Below are positions 1 to 8,370 of a stretch of 19,220 nt of DNA, one piece after another (positions within the stretch are counted from its first letter, which is position 1; every line of letters starts with the position of its first letter). This DNA comes from Prevotella sp. CAG:617. GTDB taxonomy: Bacteria > Bacteroidota > Bacteroidia > Bacteroidales > Bacteroidaceae. The position numbers and the translations under genes are program-made. The notes under the pieces are model-generated. The model had not been told where the DNA came from and searched no databases. It saw nothing but the letters and a program-made list of their open reading frames with translations. Location of the stretch: NCBI GenBank assembly GCA_000438115.1, contig FR903603.1, positions 1-19,220 of the forward strand, in the 5' to 3' direction.

Positions 1-1892
1 TATTCCAAATACGTATAGCCATAAAGCCCGGAGCGGTAATTGGCCAGGAATTCCTTGCCCTCCTCGGGAGTAATTTTTCCCTCGCTCACGGCTTTGCTTA
101 CCCAGGCCTCCAGGCGGCGCACCAGGCGTTTGGGGTCATACTGCACATATTCCAGCACGTCGGCCACGGTTTCGCCGTCGATGGTCTTTTCAATCTTGTA
201 GCTGTTGCCCACTACGGAAACGTGTACGGCGTTGGTGTCGCCAAAGAGGTTGTGCATGTTGCCCAGGATTTCCTGATAAGCACCCACCAGGAACACGCCG
301 ATATAATAATGCTCACCCTTACGGATGGGGTGCAGGGGCAAATAGTTGGTCAGGTTGGCCGAATTGACATAGTTCGTGATTTTGCCGTCGCTGTCGCAGG
401 TGATGTCCTGCAAAGTGGCCATGCGCGTGGGCCGCTCGTCAAGGCGCTCAATGGGCATGATGGGGAAGAGCTGGTCGAGCGCCCAGGAGTCGGGCAACGA
501 CTGGAAGAGCGAGAAGTTGCAGAAATATTTGTCGGCCAGCAGCTTGTCGAGCTTGCGCAACTCGTCGGGCACGTGTTTCTGATGATGGGTCAGGTCGTTG
601 ATGTCGCGCAACACGCTCCAAAAGAGACTCTCAATCTGTGCCCGCGTACGCAGGTCGATGATGCCGTGACGGAAAAGGTCGAGCGCCTCCTCGCGGATGT
701 CCTCAGCGTCGTGCAGGTCCTCCAGCATGGAACGCGAAGAGAGTTTGTCCCAAATCTCGCTCAAGTCGCGCACGAGCTGATGGTCGTCGGGCGCGGCCTC
801 AAAGTCCTCGTCCATGCTGGGCAGGGTGACACTCTCCAGCACATCCAGAATCAGCACGGAATGATGGGCCGTAAGCGACCGTCCGCCCTCGGTAATGATG
901 TTGGGGTGCGGAATATTATTGCGGTTGGCCGCCTCAACCAGGGTATATACGCAGTCGTTGACATATTCCTGGATGGAATAGTTGACCGAACTTTCGGAAT
1001 TGGACGAGCGGGTACCGTCGTAATCAACTCCCAGACCTCCGCCGCAATCGACGAACTTGATGTCAAAACCCATCTGGTGGAGCTGTACGTAGAACTGGGC
1101 CGCCTCGCGCAGCGCCGTTGAGATACGGCGGATTTTGGGAATCTGGCTGCCAATATGAAAGTGCATCAGCTTGAGACAGTCGCTCATGCCCATTTCCTTG
1201 AGCATTTCGAGCGCCTCGAGCAGTTCGCTGGAATTAAGGCCGAACTTCGACACGTCGCCGCCGCTCTCCTCCCACTTTCCGGCACCGGAAGCGGCCAGCT
1301 TGATGCGGATACCCAAATTGGGGCGCACGCCCAGCTTTTCGGCCGTGCGGGCAATGATTTCGAGCTCCGGCAATTTTTCAACCACCAGGAACACGCATTT
1401 CCCCATTTTCTGAGCCAACAGGGCCAGCTCAATAAAATTCTGGTCCTTGTGGCCGTTGCAGATAATCAGGCTGTCGCTGTCCATGTTGGTAGCCAGGACG
1501 GCATGCAGCTCGGGCTTGCTGCCCGCCTCAAGACCGAGATTGTATTTTTTTCCGTGGCTGATGATTTCCTCTACCACCGGGCGCATCTGATTGACCTTGA
1601 TGGGGTATATAATAAAGTGCTCCCCCTTGAAGTCATATTGCTTGGCCGCCTGATTGAAGCAGGCCGAGGTCTTTTCAATCCGATTGTCCAGGATGTCGGG
1701 AAAACGCACCAGCACAGGAGCCGTGATGTCACGCTCGGCCAAATCAGAAACCAGTTCCTTCAGGTCAACGCGCACATCATCCTTGCACGGCGTTACGTAA
1801 ACATGGCCCTTTTCGTTGATGCCGAAGTAATTGATACCCCATCCTCCGATGTTGTAGAGTTCCTCCGAGTCTTCAATTCTCCATTTTCTCAT
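1..1892 (-). CDS. speA: Biosynthetic arginine decarboxylase SpeA (runs to the left edge; stop codon cut)
   Basis: PLP-dependent enzyme converting arginine to agmatine and CO2, the first step of the agmatine route to putrescine and spermidine; cytoplasmic. I translated it from the minus strand. It starts at the ATG at 1892-1890 (MRKWRIEDSEEL) and stays open to the window edge. Visible family marks are the PLP-lysine segment YPIKVNQ (Lys about 99), LEAGSKPEL, HFHIGSQI, CGGGLGVDYDG, the glycine-rich TEGGR, and a late DITCDSDGKI segment carrying the C-terminal active-site Cys. There are exactly 630 sense codons down to base 3, ending GYTYLE, and bases 2-1 read TA on the minus strand. The gene is therefore probably complete apart from the last base of a TAA/TAG stop; about 630 aa fits Bacteroidales SpeA. 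It lies 88 bp downstream of aroK and may be read through from it. No convincing promoter is visible in the gap. Confidence 0.95.
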   Translation of the reverse strand, partial: MRKWRIEDSEELYNIGGWGINYFGINEKGHVYVTPCKDDVRVDLKELVSDLAERDITAPVLVRFPDILDNRIEKTSACFNQAAKQYDFKGEHFIIYPIKVNQMRPVVEEIISHGKKYNLGLEAGSKPELHAVLATNMDSDSLIICNGHKDQNFIELALLAQKMGKCVFLVVEKLPELEIIARTAEKLGVRPNLGIRIKLAASGAGKWEESGGDVSKFGLNSSELLEALEMLKEMGMSDCLKLMHFHIGSQIPKIRRISTALREAAQFYVQLHQMGFDIKFVDCGGGLGVDYDGTRSSNSESSVNYSIQEYVNDCVYTLVEAANRNNIPHPNIITEGGRSLTAHHSVLILDVLESVTLPSMDEDFEAAPDDHQLVRDLSEIWDKLSSRSMLEDLHDAEDIREEALDLFRHGIIDLRTRAQIESLFWSVLRDINDLTHHQKHVPDELRKLDKLLADKYFCNFSLFQSLPDSWALDQLFPIMPIERLDERPTRMATLQDITCDSDGKITNYVNSANLTNYLPLHPIRKGEHYYIGVFLVGAYQEILGNMHNLFGDTNAVHVSVVGNSYKIEKTIDGETVADVLEYVQYDPKRLVRRLEAWVSKAVSEGKITPEEGKEFLANYRSGLYGYTYLE

Positions 1893-1937
1893 GTCTTGAT
1901 TTTTTCTGCTAAAACGTGTTTGGGTTAAATTTAGGGT

Positions 1938-1970
1938 AAAAAAACGAGGGTGCCGGCCAGCAAAACCGGC
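1938..1970 (-). terminator. Weak terminator-like hairpin between aroK and speA
   Basis: On the minus strand a 5-bp stem, GCCGG (1966-1970) with CCGGC (1952-1956), closes a 9-nt loop. A run of seven T follows at 1944-1938, but 7 nt beyond the stem. The spacing and short stem make it a poor intrinsic terminator; it might only attenuate read-through from aroK into speA. Confidence 0.3.
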
Positions 1971-1980
1971 AAAAGGCGGC

Positions 1981-2508
1981 TTACAGGTTGAGCCGCTCAC
2001 GTAACTGATTGACCACGGTTTCCACCTTGTCAAACGAACTCAGCACGTCAATATTCTGTATATACTTGGCTTTTTCGTAATACGGGCTGCGCACCCGGAG
2101 TTGCTCCGTAATGAAAGTACGCAACTCCTCTTCGGTCTTGTCCTTGAGCAGCGGACGCTCTCCGCGACTGATACTCAGGTGCTGCAACAGCGTAGGTACG
2201 GAAGCCTTCATATAAATGGTTTCGGCCACACGGTTCATGTAGTCCATATTGTCGAAGAAACACGGTGTTCCGCCACCGCAGGCTAGCACGATGTCCTCAA
2301 ACTCGGCCACTTCATGCAGCATCCGGCGCTCAAGGTCACGAAAGACCGCCTCGCCGTCTTCCTCAAAAATGTCGGGCACCCGTTTATGGAAGCGCTCTTC
2401 AATATACCAGTCGAGGTCGTAGAAAGTACGGTTCAGCTCTTTGGCAAGCCTCTTGCCCACCGTAGTTTTTCCGGCGCACATATACCCCAGCAGGATGACA
2501 CATTTCAT
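1981..2508 (-). CDS. aroK: Shikimate kinase AroK
   Basis: ATP-dependent phosphorylation of shikimate to shikimate-3-phosphate, the fifth step of the chorismate pathway; cytoplasmic NMP-kinase-like fold. The 175-aa product has the usual family length. It begins with a P-loop GYMCAGKT (residues 8-15), followed by the shikimate-binding Asp in YDLDW (D33), Arg in FRDLER (R57), the glycine-rich ACGGGT (about 77-81), the lid-region Arg in GERPLL (R118) and a late Arg in RVRSPYY (about R140). The start is the ATG at 2508-2506, 39 bp after the topA stop, which suggests co-transcription with topA. A second in-frame Met is not needed because the P-loop begins only eight residues in. All expected catalytic residues appear to be present. 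Confidence 0.95.
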   Translation of the reverse strand: MKCVILLGYMCAGKTTVGKRLAKELNRTFYDLDWYIEERFHKRVPDIFEEDGEAVFRDLERRMLHEVAEFEDIVLACGGGTPCFFDNMDYMNRVAETIYMKASVPTLLQHLSISRGERPLLKDKTEEELRTFITEQLRVRSPYYEKAKYIQNIDVLSSFDKVETVVNQLRERLNL

Positions 2509-2547
2509 TTTTTCTTCTAAACTATTATGAGTTTACCATTCGGCCAT

Positions 2548-4919
2548 TTATTTCTTGGCAGCACTTCGGCGGCCGCGGGTGGTTTTGGGCTTGGCTGCCT
2601 CCTTTTCCACCAGCTGCCGGCATTCGTCATACGTCAGTTCGGCCGCGCGCGCAGCCATGTCCTTGGGCAGCCGGTAGTTTTGTCCTTTCCAGCATACGTA
2701 GGGACCGTAACGGCCGTTGAGCACCTCCATTTCGGCATCTTCCTCAAAAGCCTTGATATGACGCTGCGCTTCGGCTTCCCGACGCTCCAGAATCAGTTTT
2801 TCGGCTTCCTCACGGGTGATGTCAAGAGGGTCAATATCCTTGGGAATAGAAGCAAATTTACCGTTATGCTGCACATAAGGGCCAAAACGGCCGACGGCAA
2901 CCGTCAGTTTCTTGCCTTCAAATTCTCCTAAATCACGCGGCAACTTAAACAGGTCGAGCGCTTCGTCAAGCGTAAGCGTTTCCATGCTCTGCCCCTTGCG
3001 CAACTGCGCAAAACGCGGTTTTTTGTCGGCTCCGCCCTCACCCAGCTGTACCACAGGGCCGTAGCGGCCGATTTTTACAAACACGGGCTCGCCCGTCTTG
3101 GCATCCACGCCCAACTGGCGCTCACCCACCTTGTGTTCCGACTTTTCGGCCAGCGTGCGTTCAACCTGCGGCTCGAACTTATCGTAAAAGCGGTGCATGA
3201 GTTTGGTCCAGCTTTCCTTGCCCTCGGCCACACGGTCAAAATCCTTTTCCACACGGGCCGTAAAATTATAATCCATGATTTCCGGAAAATACTCCATCAG
3301 GAAATCATTGACCACGATACCCACATCCGTAGGCAGCAACTTATTCTTTTCAGCACCGGCCATCTCCGTTTTTTCGGTTTCGGTCAAGGCTCCGTGGTCA
3401 AGGGTGATGACATGGTAGCTGCGTTCCTCGCCGGCCTTGTCGCCCTTAACTACGTACTCACGCTGTTGTATGGTCGAAATGGTGGGTGCATAAGTAGACG
3501 GACGGCCGATGCCCAACTCCTCGAGCTTATGTACGAGCGAAGCCTCGGTGTAGCGCGGCGGATGCTGCGTAAACCGTTCCTGCGCCGTCACGGTATTGTA
3601 ACACAAGGTCTGACCCTGTGTCATGGGCGGCAGCAAATGTCCCTCCGACTCGGCATCCTCGGCATTGTCGTTGTCGGTGCCTTCGCGGTAGACCTTCAGG
3701 AATCCGTCGAACTTGATGACTTCACCGGAGGCTACGAACTGTTCTTCACTGTTGCTCAGACTGATATTGACCGTTGTCTTTTCCAAACGGGCATCGGCCA
3801 TTTGGCAGGCCACGGTACGTTTCCATATCAGGTCGTAGAGCCGGTTTTCCTGTGCCGTACCCTTAATGCGCTGGCGCTCCATGTCTGTCGGACGAATGGC
3901 CTCGTGAGCTTCCTGTGCGCCCTTGGTATGGGTATGATACTGGCGTGGCTGATGATAGTCAGCCCCCATCTGTTCGGTGATAACCTGCCGGCATTCCGAC
4001 AGACACAATCCGGACAAATTCATAGAGTCGGTACGCATGTACGTAATCAAACCCTCCTCATACAGTTTCTGCGCGATACGCATCGTAACTGCTACGGGAA
4101 AGCCCAGTTTGCGGGCCGCCTCCTGCTGAAGCGGGCCGCTTCCTGCTGAAGGGTTGAGGTCGTAAAAGGAGGAGCCGGCGTGCGGCGTGTAGGACGGGTT
4201 ACTACTTCGGAAACCGTAAATGCCGCGTCGGCACAACGTTCCAGAAAAGCGCGCGCCTCCTCACGGGTCTTAAAGCGTGTATTCAATTCGGCTTTAACCG
4301 ATGCCGCTGCGCCATTTCCATCAGGCACATCAAAATAAGCGACCACGCGATAAGCGGCCTCCGACTTGAAGGCCGTAATCTCACGTTCACGCTCCACGAT
4401 AAGCCGTACGGCCACGCTCTGCACACGTCCGGCCGACAAACTGGGACGAACCTTGCGCCAGAGCACAGGCGAGAGCTTGAAACCCACAATACGGTCGAGC
4501 ACGCGGCGAGCCTGCTGCGCATCAACCAGATTCAGGTCGATATGACGCGGATGCTCAATAGCCGCCAAAATGGCAGGTTTGGTAATTTCATGAAAAACGA
4601 TACGCCGCGAATTTTTAGGGTCCAGCCCCAGAACCTCTGCCAGGTGCCAGGAAATAGCTTCACCCTCGCGGTCCTCATCGGAAGCCAGCCAGATGTTTTC
4701 TGCCTTGGCGGCTTCAGCTTTCAGATCACGCACCAGCTTTTCCTTGTCGGCCGGCACTTCATATTCGGGCTGAAAAGTCTTTAAGTCTATACCGTAGTTT
4801 TTCTTCGACAAGTCGCGGATATGGCCATAGCTGGAAAGAACTTTATAATCCTTTCCCAAAAATTTTTCAATCGTCTTGGCCTTGGCCGGCGACTCTACAA
4901 TCACCAAATTCTTCTGCAT
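2548..4919 (-). pseudogene. topA: DNA topoisomerase I (topA), frame-disrupted by a 20-bp tandem duplication
   Basis: Type IA topoisomerase that relaxes negative supercoils. The 5' part (start ATG 4919-4917, MQKNLVIVESPAKAKTIEK) holds the TOPRIM domain with E9 and the DEDREGE acidic cluster (D81, D83). The 3' part, in another frame, holds the catalytic Tyr in GLITYMRTDS (codon 4041-4039, about residue 287 of the repaired protein), then the rest of the core. It ends with three C-terminal TopA repeats (RYGPVVQLG, RFGPYVQHNG, RYGPYVCWKG) and a Lys/Arg-rich tail in place of Cys4 zinc fingers. The frames meet at the direct repeat at 4111-4150; deleting one copy gives TSTLQQEAARKLGFP and a 783-aa enzyme, normal for the order. 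As written, the start frame runs out after about 275 residues, before the Tyr, so the product would be inactive. An upstream TTG (4961) is not the start. aroK follows after 39 bp. Confidence 0.9.
4111..4150. repeat. 20-bp tandem duplication inside topA
   Basis: Copy 1 is 4111-4130 and copy 2 is 4131-4150. They are identical except at their tenth base (C at 4120, T at 4140). On the coding strand each copy encodes the same residues; the mismatch makes GAG versus GAA, both Glu. Twenty is not a multiple of three, so the extra copy throws the frame. Confidence 0.98.
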
Positions 4920-4958
4920 GCGGAGATTATTTGCTCGTTTATTTTTATTTTCTGCGTG

Positions 4959-4966
4959 CAAAAGTA
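4959..4966 (-). promoter_or_regulatory. Bacteroidetes-type -7 element for topA
   Basis: The minus strand reads TACTTTTG, a perfect match to the Bacteroidetes -7 consensus TAnnTTTG. It lies about 40 bp upstream of the topA ATG and predicts an AT-rich leader of roughly 30 nt. The region 20 bp further upstream has only a partial -33 (AATG instead of TTTG). Confidence 0.6.
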
Positions 4967-5035
4967 GAAAAAAAAGCGTTTTTACTCATTGAATATAAGA
5001 AAAAAAAGCAAAACTTATTCTACTGCCTTTAAAAT

Positions 5036-5611
5036 TTATATCAGTCTGAAAGTGCGCCGGTGCAGCGGCGTAATGCCATACTCACGGATGGCTTCGCGAT
5101 GCTTCCGCGTAGGATAACCGGCGTTTCCGTCCCAGCCATACTGAGGATACAACCGGGCCTGCTCCGACATAAAGTCGTCACGGTATGTCTTGGCCAGAAC
5201 AGATGCCGCAGCTATGGAAAGATACTTGCCGTCGCCTTTCACTATGGTCTGGTGGGGCACCTGGCCATACGGCTTGAAGCGATTACCATCGACTATGACA
5301 AATGCCGGCCTCACGGCCAACTGGTCAAGCGCCCGGTGCATGGCCAGGATTGAAGCGTTCAGGATGTTTATCCGGTCAATTTCTTCATTGGACACAGAAG
5401 CTACTGCCCATGCCTGTGCGTCGGCCTGAATCACCTCGCGCAAGGCATAACGGCGATGAGGAGTCAGTTTCTTGCTGTCGTTAAGCAAATCGTTCTGATA
5501 ATCCGGCGGCAGGATTACCGCTGCCGCAAATACCGGACCAGCCAGACAGCCGCGACCGGCCTCGTCGCAGCCGGCTTCCGGACAAATGTCGCTATAATGA
5601 GATAAAAGCAT
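5036..5611 (-). CDS. rnhB: Ribonuclease HII
   Basis: Cleaves the RNA strand of RNA-DNA hybrids and removes single misincorporated ribonucleotides from DNA; cytoplasmic, two-metal mechanism. The 191-aa length is typical. The N-terminal CDEAGRGCLAGPV motif carries catalytic D16 and E17; further acidic residues sit in VDGNRF (D108) and KGDGKYLSIAAASVLAK (D127), completing the DEDD set. The GRG motif used to recognise the RNA-DNA junction is intact. The start is the ATG at 5611-5609, and TAA ends at 5036. It lies 54 bp downstream of sufS in the same direction, so it may be the last gene of the suf transcript. No -7 element is seen directly in front of it. Confidence 0.95.
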   Translation of the reverse strand: MLLSHYSDICPEAGCDEAGRGCLAGPVFAAAVILPPDYQNDLLNDSKKLTPHRRYALREVIQADAQAWAVASVSNEEIDRINILNASILAMHRALDQLAVRPAFVIVDGNRFKPYGQVPHQTIVKGDGKYLSIAAASVLAKTYRDDFMSEQARLYPQYGWDGNAGYPTRKHREAIREYGITPLHRRTFRLI

Positions 5612-5635
5612 CAGGCGGATATTAAAAAAGTGGGA

Positions 5636-5660
5636 AAAATCAAGCCATGTCCTCCGGCTT
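5636..5660 (-). terminator. Possible weak terminator after sufS
   Basis: On the minus strand AAGCC (5660-5656) pairs with GGCTT (5646-5642) around a 9-nt loop and is followed by GATTTTT. The stem is only 5 bp, so it may merely reduce transcription into rnhB. Confidence 0.3.
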
Positions 5661-5665
5661 TCTTC

Positions 5666-6880
5666 TTAAAACATTTTACGCACGCGGTCGACAGCCTCAA
5701 CAAAACTGTCGATTTCATCGCGGGTATTATACATGGCAAAGGAGGCACGAACCATACCCTCAACGCCGTAGTGATCCATAAGCGGCTGTGCACAATGATG
5801 GCCCGTACGTACGGCCACGCCCAAACGGTCGAGCAGCGTTCCCATGTCGAGATGGTGAATATTTCCCACCAAAAAGGAAATGACGGCATCCTTGTCGGGA
5901 GTTGTACCAAAAAAGCGGATATCCGGTATGGCCGACAGCTGTTCCATGGCGTAGCGGGTCAGCTCATGTTCATGTTCACTAATTGCGTCAAGGCCGATTT
6001 CATCGACATAATCCAAGGCAACGGCCAAGGCATGGGTTCCGATGAAATCGGGTGTTCCGGCCTCGAACTTATAAGGCAGGCGTTCATAAGTAGTTTTGGC
6101 AAACGTCACCTTGGCTATCATTTCGCCGCCACCCTGGTAAGGTGGCATCTGCTCGAGCAGGCGCTCGCGGCCGTAAAGCACGCCCACACCGGTGGGACCG
6201 TAGATTTTATGTCCGCTAAAAGTCAGGAAGTCGCAATCGAGTTCCTGCACGTCCACCCGGAAATGGGGCACGCTCTGCGCACCGTCGGCGACGAAGAGTG
6301 CCCCGTGAGCATGAGCTGTGCGGGCCATCTGTCCGATGGGATTGACCGTGCCCAATACGTTGCTCACATGAGCCACGCTCACCAGACGCGTGCGCGGAGT
6401 GAAAAGGCGCTCATAAGCTTCCAAATCCAGAGAGCCGTCGGGCAGCAGCGGGATGACCTTCAGCACCACGCCCTTGCGCTCCGCCAGAAACTGCCACGGC
6501 ACGATGTTGGAATGATGCTCCAGCTCGGAAACAATAATCTCATCGCCTTCACGGAAGGACTCGCCCAGCGACGAAGCAATCAGATTAAGGCTCTCGGTCG
6601 TTCCGCGGGTAAAGACGATTTCCTCGATGGAACGGGCATTTATAAACTGCCGGACCCGCTCACGCGCCTCTTCATGAAGCTGCGTTGCCTGTTGCGAAAG
6701 GAAATGTACGCCACGATGCACATTGGCATTGACGGAATAATACTCCTCGGTAATGGCATCGACCACCTTACGCGGTTTCTGCGTGGTTGCGGCATTGTCC
6801 AGATAAACGAGCGGACGGTTGTAAACCTGTCGTGAAAGAATCGGGAAATCGGCCCGCACCTTATTTAAGTCGTACATCAT
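5666..6880 (-). CDS. sufS: SufS cysteine desulfurase (group II)
   Basis: PLP enzyme that takes sulfur from L-cysteine as a persulfide and hands it to the SUF scaffold for Fe-S cluster assembly; cytoplasmic. The fold-type I pattern is complete: YLDNAATTQKP near the N-terminus, the ELEHHSNIVPW motif, ADGAQSVPH with the cofactor-binding Asp, the Schiff-base lysine in SGHKIYGPTG (about K224) and the catalytic Cys in VRTGHHCAQPL (about C362), typical of the short-loop SufS class. Two adjacent ATGs (6880 and 6877) both give about 403-404 aa; the longer upstream GTG start at 6973 would overlap the end of sufD and is rejected. The gap to sufD is 61 bp. No SufE or SufU sulfur-transfer partner is encoded in the window. 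Confidence 0.95.
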   Translation of the reverse strand: MMYDLNKVRADFPILSRQVYNRPLVYLDNAATTQKPRKVVDAITEEYYSVNANVHRGVHFLSQQATQLHEEARERVRQFINARSIEEIVFTRGTTESLNLIASSLGESFREGDEIIVSELEHHSNIVPWQFLAERKGVVLKVIPLLPDGSLDLEAYERLFTPRTRLVSVAHVSNVLGTVNPIGQMARTAHAHGALFVADGAQSVPHFRVDVQELDCDFLTFSGHKIYGPTGVGVLYGRERLLEQMPPYQGGGEMIAKVTFAKTTYERLPYKFEAGTPDFIGTHALAVALDYVDEIGLDAISEHEHELTRYAMEQLSAIPDIRFFGTTPDKDAVISFLVGNIHHLDMGTLLDRLGVAVRTGHHCAQPLMDHYGVEGMVRASFAMYNTRDEIDSFVEAVDRVRKMF

Positions 6881-6941
6881 AACGTTTTGCTTTTTCAGGG
6901 TAACTATTATATCAACAAAAGCCACACGACGTGACAGCACA

Positions 6942-8285
6942 TCAGCCGTGCTGACACATGCGGCAGCCTTCACACTTGCTCAACTCGCCACGGAACCGCA
7001 TTTCCACCAAATGGGCCAGCCGCTCACGGAGCGGTTCCAACTCGATGCGTGAGAGCACCTCGTTGACAAAGGCATGCTGCAGGAGCAGGCGGGCCTCGGC
7101 CTCGGGAATGCCGCGCTGGCACATGTAAAAGAGGGCCTGCTCGTCAAAGCGACCCACGGTTGAGCCGTGATTACACTTCACGTCGTCGGCATAAATCTCC
7201 AGCATGGGCTGCGTGTACATGTGTGCCTCGGGTGAAGCACAGAGGTTGGCATTGGTCTGCTGCGAGTCGGTATGCTGCGCCCCCGGACGCACCAGCACCT
7301 TACCGGCAAAGGCACCTACGGCACGGTCGTTGAGCACATATTTGTAGAGCAGGTCGCTATGACAACTCTCCACGGCATGATCAACCAGTATGTTGTGGTC
7401 CACGTGCTGCTGCTTGTCGGCTATCACGGCACCATAGGCCTGAAGCGAAGCATGGCTGCCGGCCAGGCGAACATCGGTACGGTTGCGCGTCAGGCCGTTG
7501 TGCAGACTGACGCTACACAGCGTGACGCGACTGTCGGCCTGCTGCTCCACGTAAAGATTGGAAAAACGGGTATTCTGCTCCGTAGTTTCCTCCACGGAGT
7601 AGATTTCAACCGCAGCCTCCCGGCCGGCCACTACCTCCACCACCTGGTTGGTGAGATAACGCCGGCGGTTGTCGGCATGGTCGCAGAAGAGCAGCTTGAC
7701 CGAAGCTCCCCCTTCAGCCACCACCAGCACGCGGCGGTTGGACATGAGGTCGGCCTGAGCCACTGAAAGATTGATAATCTGAATGGGGTCGGGCAACACG
7801 GTTCCCGCTTCAACATAAACCACCACACCGTCCTGCGTCAGCATGGTGTTGAGCGCCGTCAGACCATCACCTGCCGTATCGGCCAGACGGCCGTAATGGG
7901 CGCATACATCAGCCGGAAGCTGCCCGGCGGCCTGGCGCATCGACAGGACATGAAGCCCACGGGGCAATTCCCGGACGGCACCGCCGGAAAACGTATCGTT
8001 GGCCACATAAAAGACAAGTGGACTCAAATTGGGCAGATTACACCGGAAACGGGCCAACACCTGTGGCGCGGGAGCCGCCTGCCGGAGGTTAAGCCCATAG
8101 TCGGGCGCAAAGGCCTGGGCCACGTCGGTATATTTATAACGTTCCTCCCGCCGCGTGGGAAAGCCCAGCCGGCAAAAATCCTCAAAGGCAGCCTGCCGCC
8201 GACCATTCATCAGCGCGCAGCTGTTGGCCTCAATCAGGGAGCGCTGCTCCCGGAATAAATCAATATACTGTTGTTCGCTGGTCAT
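6942..8285 (-). CDS. sufD: SufD Fe-S cluster assembly protein
   Basis: Subunit of the SufBC2D scaffold complex, believed to help iron acquisition and cluster building; cytoplasmic. The 447-aa product starts at ATG 8285-8283 (MTSEQQYIDLFREQ). The N-terminal GFPTRREERYKYTDV segment is characteristic of SufD; the middle is the right-handed beta-helix region; the C-terminal part has the conserved YADDVKCNHGSTVG segment (C371, H373), followed by the helical FYMCQRGIPEAEARLLL. The very end carries a Cys-rich tail CEGCRMC (C438, C441, C444). SufD rather than SufB is favoured by the length and N-terminus. It sits 85 bp after sufC and 61 bp before sufS. The GTG extension to 8339 would add an unrelated segment and is not used. 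Confidence 0.93.
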   Translation of the reverse strand: MTSEQQYIDLFREQRSLIEANSCALMNGRRQAAFEDFCRLGFPTRREERYKYTDVAQAFAPDYGLNLRQAAPAPQVLARFRCNLPNLSPLVFYVANDTFSGGAVRELPRGLHVLSMRQAAGQLPADVCAHYGRLADTAGDGLTALNTMLTQDGVVVYVEAGTVLPDPIQIINLSVAQADLMSNRRVLVVAEGGASVKLLFCDHADNRRRYLTNQVVEVVAGREAAVEIYSVEETTEQNTRFSNLYVEQQADSRVTLCSVSLHNGLTRNRTDVRLAGSHASLQAYGAVIADKQQHVDHNILVDHAVESCHSDLLYKYVLNDRAVGAFAGKVLVRPGAQHTDSQQTNANLCASPEAHMYTQPMLEIYADDVKCNHGSTVGRFDEQALFYMCQRGIPEAEARLLLQHAFVNEVLSRIELEPLRERLAHLVEMRFRGELSKCEGCRMCQHG

Positions 8286-8370
8286 TTTTTTGTTACGAAT
8301 GTAAGGAAAGATAATAAGATACTTTAAACGGACCGTCACTCCCGGAACACGGAAACGCGCCGAAACGGAA

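Noticed and set aside
222..1928. Plus-strand open frames (222-1121 and 1155-1928) opposite speA
   Set aside because: The minus-strand translation is an uninterrupted 630-codon SpeA with all motifs; the plus-strand frames are shadows.
3133..4149. Plus-strand open frame of 338 codons opposite topA
   Set aside because: It is antisense to conserved topoisomerase sequence and has no family features. It also ends in the duplication, so it is not an explanation for it.
4092..4236. Programmed ribosomal frameshift as the explanation of the split topA
   Set aside because: The frame change coincides exactly with an extra 20-bp copy, and topA is not known to use recoding; the duplication explains everything.
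5630..6835. Long plus-strand open frame (401 codons) opposite sufS
   Set aside because: It is antisense to a clear SufS, has low-complexity His/Gln/Arg-rich content and no domain; it is a shadow of the real gene's codon use.
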